DNA of 57,234 nucleotides from Zoogloea ramigera (GTDB lineage: Bacteria > Pseudomonadota > Gammaproteobacteria > Burkholderiales > Rhodocyclaceae), in the NCBI RefSeq assembly GCF_006539865.1, contig NZ_BJNV01000026.1, positions 1 through 57,234 on the forward strand, in the 5' to 3' direction. Under the pieces are notes generated by a model that worked only from the letters and a program-made list of their open reading frames with translations, did not search any database and was not told the origin of the DNA. Positions 46,952-54,963 of the stretch are shown here, piece by piece. The translations under genes and the position numbers were made by a program. Position 1 is the stretch's first letter. Each line of letters opens with the position of its first letter.

Positions 46952-49089
46952 GGCCCACCGTCCTCGTCGTCGCCGCAGCGATCGCCGGCATCCTGCTGTT
47001 CCTGCTCGCCACCGCCAGCGCCAACACCCCCTTCTTCGCCCGCAACTACACCTTGCTGCTGGGGCTCAACGGCATCATCGCGCTGGGCCTCGCCAGCCTG
47101 GTGTTCGTGCAGCTGCGCGGGCTGTGGCAGGAATACCGCTCGCGGCGTTTCGGCTCGCGGCTCAAGCTGCGCCTGATGGCCATCTTCGCCGCGATGGCGG
47201 TGGTGCCGGGCGTGCTGGTGTATGCGGTGTCCCTGCAGTTTGCGGTGAAGAGCATCGAATCGTGGTTCAACGTACGGGTCGACACCGCCCTCGAGAGCGG
47301 CCTGCAGCTCGGCCGCGCCTCCCTCGAGATGCTCCTCGACCAGCTCGCGGTCAAGGCCGACCGCATGGCCCAGGAGCTCGAGACCGCACCGCAGCTCCGC
47401 TCGCCGCTGCTCAACGAGCTGCGCGAGCGCCACGGCGTCGAGTCGGCCACCGTCTTCTCGCCCGGCGGCAAGATCATCGCCACCGCCGACGCCCAGCTGT
47501 CGGCGCTGATGCCCGAGCAGCCCACCGCCGCCCAGCTCCGCGAAGCCCGCCAGAGCCGCGGCTACCGCGCCACCGAAGGCCACGCCGCCGACGGGCTGCT
47601 GCTGCGGGTGATCGTGCCTATCCCCTCCCGCCGCCTCAGCGAACCCCAGCTCTTGCAGATCACCCAGGACGTCCCCCAGACCTTCGCGATGCACGCCGAG
47701 AGCGTCGAGGCCGTGCACCGCGACTACCAGGAGCTGTCCCTCGCCCGCAACGGCCTGAAGAGCATCTACACCCTCACCCTGACACTCACGCTGCTGCTGG
47801 CCCTGTTCGCCGCCGTGGCGGTCGCCTTCGTGCTCACCCGGCGCCTGGCCGCGCCGCTGTTCATCCTCGCCGAGGGCACCCAGGCAGTCGCCGCCGGCGA
47901 CTTCAGCCCGCGCCAGGCCCTGCCCGCCCACGACGAGCTCGGCGTGCTGACCCAGTCCTTCAACCAGATGACGCGCCAGCTCGAAGACGCCCGCGCCCAG
48001 GCCGACAACAGCCGCGCCGCCGTCGAACGCAACCGGGCCTACCTCGAGAGCGTGCTGGCCAGCCTCTCGGCGGGCGTGCTCGCCTTCTCGCCGGACGGCC
48101 ACCTGCGGGCCGCCAACCACGGCGCGATGACCATCCTCAACGACGGCCTCGACGGCTACGAGCACACCCGCCTCGCCGACTGGCAGGCCCACGCCGCGTT
48201 CCGCGACGCCCTCCTCGACGGCTTCGCCGCCACCGAGCCCGACTGGAACCGCCAGCTCGAATTCTCCAACCCCGACGGCAGCACCCAGACCCTGCTCCTC
48301 CACGGCACCCGCCTGCCCGACAGCACCGGCGGCGGCTGGGTGGTGGTGTTCGACGACATCACCCGCCTCATCGCCGCCCAGCGCACCGCCGCCTGGGCCG
48401 AGGTCGCCCGGCGCCTGGCCCACGAGATCAAGAACCCCCTCACCCCCATCCAGCTCTCCGCCGAGCGGCTGCACTTCAAGCTCGCCGACCGCCTCGACGA
48501 CGAGGGCCGCCAGATGCTGGAGCGCTCCACCCAGACCATCGTCAACCAGGTCGAGGCCATGAAGAACCTGGTCAACGCCTTCCGCGACTACGCCCGCCTG
48601 CCCAGCCCGCAGATGACGCCCATCGACCTCAACGCCCTGGTCCGCGAGGTGCTGGGGCTCTACGAGGGTTCGCCGGTGATGATCCACGCCGAGCTCGGCA
48701 CCGACCTGCCCCGCGTGCTGGGCGACGCTACCCAGCTGCGCCAGGTCATCCACAACCTGCTGCAGAACGCCGAAGACGCCCTGGCCGACCAGGATGACGC
48801 CGAGATCGAGCTGTTGACCCGCAGCGATTCCCGGCGGGTAGACTTGTTCCTGCGCGACAACGGCCCGGGCTTCGCCCCCGAGATCCTGTCCCGCGCCTTC
48901 GAACCCTACGTGACGACCAAGGCCCGTGGCACCGGGCTGGGCCTGGCCATCGTAAAAAAGATCATCGACGAACACGAAGGCGAGATCCGTCTTGCCAACC
49001 GAGAAACCGGCGGCGCGGAGATCCGCATCCGCCTGCGCAGCGCCCCCCAATCAGAACCCAGCGTCCATGGCCAAAATTCTCATCGTTGA
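46948..49089 (+). CDS. ntrY: Nitrogen-regulation-type sensor kinase NtrY
   Basis: A 713-aa membrane histidine kinase. There are two N-terminal transmembrane helices, a third at about 83-105, a periplasmic or membrane-bound sensory region with one more helix near 275-300, HAMP (RRLAAPLFILAEGTQAVAAGDF), PAS (about 365-480), HisKA with H492 in AHEIKNPLTPIQLSAERL and HATPase with NLLQNAEDAL and GLGLAIVKKI. The pair is linked to nitrogen, redox or envelope control in other proteobacteria. Its end overlaps ntrX. Confidence 0.94.
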   Translation: MRPTVLVVAAAIAGILLFLLATASANTPFFARNYTLLLGLNGIIALGLASLVFVQLRGLWQEYRSRRFGSRLKLRLMAIFAAMAVVPGVLVYAVSLQFAVKSIESWFNVRVDTALESGLQLGRASLEMLLDQLAVKADRMAQELETAPQLRSPLLNELRERHGVESATVFSPGGKIIATADAQLSALMPEQPTAAQLREARQSRGYRATEGHAADGLLLRVIVPIPSRRLSEPQLLQITQDVPQTFAMHAESVEAVHRDYQELSLARNGLKSIYTLTLTLTLLLALFAAVAVAFVLTRRLAAPLFILAEGTQAVAAGDFSPRQALPAHDELGVLTQSFNQMTRQLEDARAQADNSRAAVERNRAYLESVLASLSAGVLAFSPDGHLRAANHGAMTILNDGLDGYEHTRLADWQAHAAFRDALLDGFAATEPDWNRQLEFSNPDGSTQTLLLHGTRLPDSTGGGWVVVFDDITRLIAAQRTAAWAEVARRLAHEIKNPLTPIQLSAERLHFKLADRLDDEGRQMLERSTQTIVNQVEAMKNLVNAFRDYARLPSPQMTPIDLNALVREVLGLYEGSPVMIHAELGTDLPRVLGDATQLRQVIHNLLQNAEDALADQDDAEIELLTRSDSRRVDLFLRDNGPGFAPEILSRAFEPYVTTKARGTGLGLAIVKKIIDEHEGEIRLANRETGGAEIRIRLRSAPQSEPSVHGQNSHR

Positions 49090-50317
49090 CGACGAAGTCG
49101 GCATTCGCGAGCTCCTCTCGGAAATCCTCCGCGACGAGGGGCACGACATCATCCTCGCCGAAAACGCCGCGGCCGCCCGGGCCGCCCGCAACGCCGCCCG
49201 CCCCGACCTCGTGCTGCTCGACATCTGGATGCCCGACACCGACGGCGTCAGCCTGCTCAAGGAATGGTCCGCCAACGGCCAGCTCACCATGCCCGTCGTG
49301 ATGATGTCCGGCCACGGCACCATCGACACCGCCGTCGAGGCCACCCGCATCGGCGCGATGGAGTTTCTCGAAAAGCCCATCGCGCTCCAGAAGCTGCTCG
49401 CCGCAGTCAAGCGCGGCCTGGCCCGCATCAAGCCCGCCCACACCCCCAGCCCCCTGGGCCTCGGCGCCTTCGCCCGCTCCGCGCCGCTGCGCGACCTCAA
49501 GAAGCGCCTCGAGCAGATGGCCGACAAGTCGCGCATCATCCTGCTGCGCGTCGGCCCGGGCAGCCTCGCCGAGCTGTGCGCCCGCACCCTGCAACGCATC
49601 GGTACCCCGTGGCTCGACCTGTCCCTGTCCGCCGCCCCCCTCGAGCTCAACACCCTCGAGGGCGCACGCAACGGCCTGCTCTACGTGCCCGAGCTGTACT
49701 ACCTGTCGCGGCCCCAACAGAAGAACCTGGTCTTCGCGATGGACCGCCTGGAGCGCCACGGCCACACCCTGGTCGTCGCCACCGAGCACGGTATCGACGA
49801 GCTCATCGAGCATGGCTGGGACGAGCGCGCCCTCACCCGGCTGTTCGAAGTCTCCCTGGCGCCGCCGGCCCTCGGCGAGATCCGCGACGAGATCCCCGAG
49901 ATCGCCAGCCAGATCCTGCTCCACTTCGTCGAGGCCGGCGAGGTGCCGCCCCGCCGCCTCAGCTCGGCCGCCCTCAACGCGCTGCGCAACCGCAACTGGA
50001 GCGGCGGCTACGCCGAGCTGAAGGCCGCCATCAAGTCCCTCGCCCTGGGCACCCTGGAAGAAGAAATCGACATGGACGAAGTCGCCCATCTGCTGGTCAA
50101 GACGCCGACCGCGGCCCTCGGCCTACCCCTCGACCTGCCGCTCCGCGAGGCGCGGGAGATCTTCGAGCGGCTGTACTTCGAACACCACCTGCAGATCGAC
50201 GGCAGCAACATGACCCGCCTCGCCGAAAAAACCGGCCTCGAGCGCACCCACCTCTACCGCAAGCTCAAGCAGCTCGGCATCAGCGTGGGCAAGCGTCACG
50301 ACAACGGCGACGGCTGA
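49067..50317 (+). CDS. ntrX: Response regulator NtrX with a degenerate AAA+ domain
   Basis: A 416-aa regulator with a normal receiver domain (IVDDEVGIRELLSEIL, D52 in LLDIWMPD, MMSGHGTIDTAVEATRIGAMEFLEKP) and an intact C-terminal Fis-type HTH (MTRLAEKTGLERTHLYRKLKQLGI). The region between, where NtrX/NtrC proteins have the sigma-54 AAA+ ATPase, is shortened and has lost Walker A, GAFTGA and Walker B: RIILLRVGPGSLAELCARTL and LLYVPELYYL stand in their place. It is probably a sigma-54-independent regulator. ATG 49067 overlaps ntrY by 23 bases. Confidence 0.9.
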   Translation: MAKILIVDDEVGIRELLSEILRDEGHDIILAENAAAARAARNAARPDLVLLDIWMPDTDGVSLLKEWSANGQLTMPVVMMSGHGTIDTAVEATRIGAMEFLEKPIALQKLLAAVKRGLARIKPAHTPSPLGLGAFARSAPLRDLKKRLEQMADKSRIILLRVGPGSLAELCARTLQRIGTPWLDLSLSAAPLELNTLEGARNGLLYVPELYYLSRPQQKNLVFAMDRLERHGHTLVVATEHGIDELIEHGWDERALTRLFEVSLAPPALGEIRDEIPEIASQILLHFVEAGEVPPRRLSSAALNALRNRNWSGGYAELKAAIKSLALGTLEEEIDMDEVAHLLVKTPTAALGLPLDLPLREAREIFERLYFEHHLQIDGSNMTRLAEKTGLERTHLYRKLKQLGISVGKRHDNGDG

Positions 50318-50371
50318 CCCGGCACACATCGGCCCGGCCTGCGAACCGACCCCCAAAGGAAGAGAAGAACA

Positions 50372-51799
50372 ATGAAGATCATCATCCTCGGCGCCGGCCA
50401 GGTCGGCACCTCGGTGGCAGAGAGCCTCGTCTCGGAGGCCAACGACATCACCGTCGTCGACTACGACGGCGAACGCCTCGCCAACCTGCAGGAGCGTCTC
50501 GACCTGCGGGTCGTCACCGGCAACGCCGCCTCGCCGTCCATCCTCGACCGCGCCGGCGCCGCCGACGCCGACCTGCTGATCGCCGTCACCCAATCCGACC
50601 AGACCAACCTGTGCGCCTGCCGGGTCGCCAAGACCCTGTTCAACGTCCCGACCCGCATCGCCCGCCTGCGCGCCGCCGACTACGAGGACCACCCCCAGCT
50701 CCTCGACGACACCAACTTCGCCGTCGACCACTCGATCTGCCCCGAGCAGATCGTCACCGACTACATCCGCAAGCTCATCGAGTTCCCCGAAGCCCTGCAG
50801 GTGCTCGAGTTCGCCGACGGCATGGTGACGATGATCGCCATCCGCGCCTTCGAAGGCGGCCTGCTGGTCGGCAAGCCCCTGAAGACCATTCCCGAGCGCC
50901 TGCCCAACATCGACACCCGGGTTGCCGCCATCTTTCGCCAGGATCAAGCCATCTCGCCGACGGGCGACACCGTCATCGAGAGCGGCGACGAAGTCTTCCT
51001 GATCGCCGCCAGCACCCACATCCGCCGGGTGATGACCGAACTACGCCGCATGGACAAGCCGATCCGCCGCATCATCATCGCCGGCGGCGGCAACATCGGC
51101 CTGCGCCTCGCCAAGGCCATCGAGAAGAACGTCGCGGTCAAGCTGATCGAACGCGATCGCCGCCGCGCCGAACAACTGGCCGCCGAACTCGAACGCACCG
51201 TCGTGCTGCGCGGCGACTCCACCGACGAAGCCCTCCTCGACGCCGAGAGCATCGAGGAGACCGACATGTTCCTCGCCCTAACCAACGACGAGGAAGACAA
51301 CATCATGTCGGCCTCGCTGGCCAAGCAGATGGGCGCCCGCCGCACCCTCGCGCTGATCAACCGCAAGTCCTACGTCGACCTCGTGCAGGGCGGGCGCATC
51401 GACATCGCCATCTCGCCGGCCCAGACCTCCATCGGCCAGCTCCTCGCCCGCGTCCGCCGCGGCGACGTGGCCGCCGTGCACAGCCTGCGCCGGGGCGCCG
51501 CCGAGGCCCTCGAGCTGATCGCCCACGGCGACGCCAAGCACTGCAAGGTGATCGGCCGCAAGCTCGAGGAGCTCGACCTCCCCGACGGTGCCACCATCGC
51601 CGCCATCGTCCGCCAGACCGGCAAGAGCCGCACCGAATACCGCGAGCTGGTGGCCTACGAGGTACCCATCGTCGAGGTCATCATGGCCCACCACGACACG
51701 GTGATCCGCGCCGACGACCACGTCATCGTCTTCTGCACCAGCAAGAAACTCGTCGCCAAGGTCGAAAAGCTGTTCCAGGTCGGCTGGGGATTCTTCTGA
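50372..51799 (+). CDS. trkA: Trk potassium uptake regulator TrkA
   Basis: A cytosolic NAD-binding subunit that gates the Trk channel. The 475-aa protein has two RCK halves, each with a Rossmann GxGxxG motif (ILGAGQVGTSVAE at the start; IIAGGGNIGLRLAKAIE near 235) and a RCK-C domain. It starts 54 bases after ntrX with AAAGGAAGAG upstream, and its TGA overlaps the trkH ATG. Confidence 0.96.
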   Translation: MKIIILGAGQVGTSVAESLVSEANDITVVDYDGERLANLQERLDLRVVTGNAASPSILDRAGAADADLLIAVTQSDQTNLCACRVAKTLFNVPTRIARLRAADYEDHPQLLDDTNFAVDHSICPEQIVTDYIRKLIEFPEALQVLEFADGMVTMIAIRAFEGGLLVGKPLKTIPERLPNIDTRVAAIFRQDQAISPTGDTVIESGDEVFLIAASTHIRRVMTELRRMDKPIRRIIIAGGGNIGLRLAKAIEKNVAVKLIERDRRRAEQLAAELERTVVLRGDSTDEALLDAESIEETDMFLALTNDEEDNIMSASLAKQMGARRTLALINRKSYVDLVQGGRIDIAISPAQTSIGQLLARVRRGDVAAVHSLRRGAAEALELIAHGDAKHCKVIGRKLEELDLPDGATIAAIVRQTGKSRTEYRELVAYEVPIVEVIMAHHDTVIRADDHVIVFCTSKKLVAKVEKLFQVGWGFF

Positions 51800-53256
51800 T
51801 GGATGCGCTGCTCCCCGTCGCCAATGTGCTGGGCCGGCTGCTGTCGATCTTCAGCTTTGCGTACCTGATGCCGATCGCCGCCGCCATCTACTACAACGAT
51901 GGCACCACCGCCGACTTCGTCGCGGCAATGGTGATCTCCCTGCTCGGCGGGCTGACCCTCTACTTCACCACCCGCGCCAACTACCGCGAGCTCAAGCCCC
52001 GCGACGGCTTCCTGCTGGTGTCTTCGGTGTGGGTGCTGATGGCTTCAATCGCCACCATCCCCCTGCTCCTGGTGTACGACACCATGAGCTTCACCGACGC
52101 CTTCTTCGAGACCATCTCCGGCCTCACCACCACCGGCGCGACGGTGATGACCAACCTCGACCACGCGCCGCCGGCCATCAACCTTTGGCGGCACGAGCTC
52201 AACTGGCTCGGCGGGATGGGCATCATCGTGCTGGCGGTCGCCGTCCTGCCGATGCTGGGGGTTGGCGGCATGCAGCTCTACAAGGCCGAAACCCCCGGCC
52301 CGATGAAGGACGCCAAGCTCACCGCCCGCATCGCCGACACCGCCAAGGCCCTGTGGCTCGTCTATGTCGGCTTCACGATCGCCTGCACGCTGCTGCTCCA
52401 GCAGGCTGGCCTGTCGTGGCTGGACGCCATCTGCCACACCTTCGCCGCCATGTCCCTCGGTGGCTTCTCCACCCGTGACGCCAGCGTCGGCGCCTTCGAC
52501 AACCCCCAGGTCGAGTTCATCCTGATCGTCTTCATGATGATCGCCGCGATGAACTTCGCCACCCACTTCCTGGCCATCCGCGGGCGTGACCTGCGCACCT
52601 ACTGGCGCGACATGGAAGTGCGCGGGGTGATCGGCCTGATCGTCGCCTCATGCTTCGGCGTGGCGCTCTATGTATGGCTGGAAGGCACCTACGAGGACTA
52701 CCCCACCGCGCTGCGCCACGTCAGCTTCAATCTCGTCTCCATCGGCCTGTCCTCTGGCTTCGTCAGCCAGGACTACGAAAAATGGCCGGTATTTGCCCCC
52801 TTGTGGATGATGTTCCTCGCCAACATCACCTGCAGCTCCGGCTCCACCGGTGGGGGCATCAAGATGATCCGCACCCTGATTCTCGCCAAGCAGGCCAACC
52901 GCGAGCTCACCCGGCTGGTGCACCCCGCCATCGTCAACCCGGTCAAGGTTGGCGGCAGCCCGATCCCCAACAACGTGGTCATCGCGGTGCTCGGCTTCAT
53001 CTTCCTGTACTTCATGAGTGTCGTGATGCTCACCTTTTTGCTGATCCTCAGCGGGCTCGACTTCATCAGCGCCCTGGGGGCCGTGGTGGGCAGCATCACC
53101 AATGCGGGGCCGGGCCTCGGCGTGGTCGGTCCGTCGTCCAACTACGCCGGCCTCACCGATTTCCAGACCTGGGTATGCAGCTTCACGATGCTCCTCGGCC
53201 GTCTCGAAGTGCTGTCGCTGGCCGTGGTGTTCACGCCGCAGTTCTGGCGAAAGTAG
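51799..53256 (+). CDS. trkH: Trk potassium uptake channel TrkH
   Basis: A membrane subunit that conducts K+. The 485-aa protein has four degenerate MPM repeats with selectivity-filter loops such as ISGLTTTGATVM, MSLGGFSTRD, LSSGFVSQ and TNAGPGLG. The intramembrane loop region near SSGSTGGGIKMIR is also present. It is coupled to trkA by a TGATG overlap. A long inverted repeat follows five bases after the stop. Confidence 0.96.
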   Translation: MDALLPVANVLGRLLSIFSFAYLMPIAAAIYYNDGTTADFVAAMVISLLGGLTLYFTTRANYRELKPRDGFLLVSSVWVLMASIATIPLLLVYDTMSFTDAFFETISGLTTTGATVMTNLDHAPPAINLWRHELNWLGGMGIIVLAVAVLPMLGVGGMQLYKAETPGPMKDAKLTARIADTAKALWLVYVGFTIACTLLLQQAGLSWLDAICHTFAAMSLGGFSTRDASVGAFDNPQVEFILIVFMMIAAMNFATHFLAIRGRDLRTYWRDMEVRGVIGLIVASCFGVALYVWLEGTYEDYPTALRHVSFNLVSIGLSSGFVSQDYEKWPVFAPLWMMFLANITCSSGSTGGGIKMIRTLILAKQANRELTRLVHPAIVNPVKVGGSPIPNNVVIAVLGFIFLYFMSVVMLTFLLILSGLDFISALGAVVGSITNAGPGLGVVGPSSNYAGLTDFQTWVCSFTMLLGRLEVLSLAVVFTPQFWRK

Positions 53257-53260
53257 GACG

Positions 53261-53382
53261 TGGGGAATGGGTAGCAGGTAATGGGAAGTGGGCGCTGCTG
53301 AACGCGGCTGCACTGACGATCAGCCGCACCCCACTTCCCAATACCCAATCCCCACTTCCCACTTCCTACTCCCCATTCCCCA
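53261..53382. repeat. Long imperfect inverted repeat between trkH and hemE
   Basis: The 32-base arms 53261-53292 and 53351-53382 match at 28 of 32 positions when one is reversed. Both arms are built from GGGAATGGG and GGGAAGTGGG words, with extra CCCACTTCCC copies near 53331-53360. The 58-base centre is unrelated sequence. It could act as a strong transcript hairpin after trkH. Confidence 0.88.
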
Positions 53383-53439
53383 AAAAGCGGATAATCCCGC
53401 CTTTGCCGCCCTGCGCGGTGCTGCTGCCGAGGATTCCAC

Positions 53440-54513
53440 GTGAGCCGTCCGAAGAACGACACCTTCCTGCGCGCGCTGATGCGCCAGCCCACCGACTACA
53501 CCCCGCTCTGGCTGATGCGCCAGGCTGGCCGCTACCTCCCCGAATACCGCGAAACGCGCAAGCGCGCCGGCAGCTTCCTCGACCTCTGCAAGAGCCCCGG
53601 CATGGCCTGCGAAGTCACGCTGCAGCCCCTCACCCGCTACAAGCTCGACGCCGCGATCCTCTTCTCCGACATCCTCACGGTGCCCGACGCCATGGGCCTG
53701 GGCCTGTACTTCGCCGAAGGCGAGGGCCCCAAGTTCGAGCGCCCGCTGAAGGAAGAATGGGAGATCCGCAACCTCGCCGTGCCCGACCCCAACATCGAGC
53801 TCGGCTACGTGATGGACGCCGTCGCCGAGATCCGCCGCGCCCTCGACAACTCGGTGCCGCTGATCGGCTTCTCCGGCAGCCCGTGGACGCTCGCCTGCTA
53901 CATGGTCGAAGGCGGCGGCTCCGACGACTACCGCAAGGTCAAGGGCCTGCTCTACAGCCGCCCCGACCTCATGCACCACATCCTCGGCGTCACCGCCCAG
54001 GCCGTCACCGCCTACCTCAACGCCCAGATCGAAGCCGGCGCCCAAGCCGTGATGATCTTCGACTCCTGGGGTGGCGTGCTGGCCCATGACGCCTACCGCG
54101 AGTTCTCCCTCGCCTACATCCGCCAGATCGTCGCCGGCCTCACCCGCGAAAAGGACGGCGAGCGCGTCCCGTGCATCGTGTTCACCAAGGGCGGCGGCCT
54201 GTGGCTGGCCGACATCGCCGACTGCGGCACCGACGCAGTCGGCCTCGACTGGACGGTGGACATCGGCGCCGCCCGGCGCCTGGTCGGCGACAAGGTCGCG
54301 CTGCAGGGCAACCTCGACCCGGCCGTGCTGTTCGGCAGCCCCGAGGCCGTCGCCGCCGAAGCCCGCAAGGTGCTCGACGCCTACGGCCCCAACCCCGGCC
54401 ACGTCTTCAACCTCGGCCACGGCATCTCCCAGTTCACCCCGCCCGAGAACGTCACGGTGCTGGTCGACACCGTTCACAGCTACAGCCGCCAGCTGCGGGC
54501 CCAGGCCGGCTGA
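53440..54513 (+). CDS. hemE: Uroporphyrinogen decarboxylase
   Basis: A haem-biosynthesis enzyme that converts uroporphyrinogen III to coproporphyrinogen III by removing four carboxyl groups. The 357-aa protein starts at GTG 53440 and has the signature [19 protein letters not shown] (about 23-41), the substrate Asp in [15 protein letters not shown], and [19 protein letters not shown] and [14 protein letters not shown] near the end. It is monocistronic, with a terminator after the stop. Confidence 0.97.
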   Translation: MSRPKNDTFLRALMRQPTDYTPLWLMRQAGRYLPEYRETRKRAGSFLDLCKSPGMACEVTLQPLTRYKLDAAILFSDILTVPDAMGLGLYFAEGEGPKFERPLKEEWEIRNLAVPDPNIELGYVMDAVAEIRRALDNSVPLIGFSGSPWTLACYMVEGGGSDDYRKVKGLLYSRPDLMHHILGVTAQAVTAYLNAQIEAGAQAVMIFDSWGGVLAHDAYREFSLAYIRQIVAGLTREKDGERVPCIVFTKGGGLWLADIADCGTDAVGLDWTVDIGAARRLVGDKVALQGNLDPAVLFGSPEAVAAEARKVLDAYGPNPGHVFNLGHGISQFTPPENVTVLVDTVHSYSRQLRAQAG

Positions 54514-54536
54514 GAGCCTGCGATTCAGTAATACCC

Positions 54537-54562
54537 AAGGGCCGGCCCGCGCCGGCCTTTTT
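54537..54562 (+). terminator. Terminator after hemE
   Basis: AAGGGCCGGC and GCCGGCCTT form a GC-rich stem around CCGC, followed by TTTTT. Confidence 0.92.
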
Positions 54563-54963
54563 GTTTCCGCGGCACCGAAAACGAGATGGGCAAAGAAGCC
54601 CCCGTCAAGCAGAAAATTTGTCGAACAGGGCTTGACTTGTACACAGCGACAGCCCGTGTTTCGATCACGTTACAGAAACCTTTCTCACGCACTACGCATT
54701 TTTCAAGTCTTTGTTTTTAAACGATATAATTTTTGTGCAGGAATGAGGCAGAGCAGGCGGAAGGCTTGCTGGGAGCGGGTTTTGAGGTACTTTACCCACG
54801 TTCCCCACAAAGTTATCCACAGATTTTGTGGACAAGGCCAAATACCCGCTTCACGCCAAAGGTTTCAGGGTCGTTTCCCACCCAGAACTTCACGAAACGC
54901 AGCCAACCCCTTGAAACAAAAGCCATTTAACCCTGGTTTGCAAAACGCTCCACAAAACCGCCC
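54563..54963. other. AT-rich DnaA-box region before priA (candidate origin)
   Basis: A 401-base gap. The stretch 54698-54735 is strikingly AT-rich and contains a perfect TATAAT (54725-54730). Downstream are clustered DnaA-box forms: TTCCCCACA (54801-54809), a perfect TTATCCACA (54813-54821) and TTGTCCACA on the other strand (54835-54827). A weaker TTGTACACA lies at 54637-54645. AT-rich unwinding sequence next to DnaA boxes, in a region with parS sites and dnaA, is what an origin looks like. No gene is supported here. Confidence 0.6.

Noticed and set aside
46810-49050. A 746-codon frame antisense to ntrY
   Set aside because: Same shadow effect; the sense strand encodes a complete histidine kinase.
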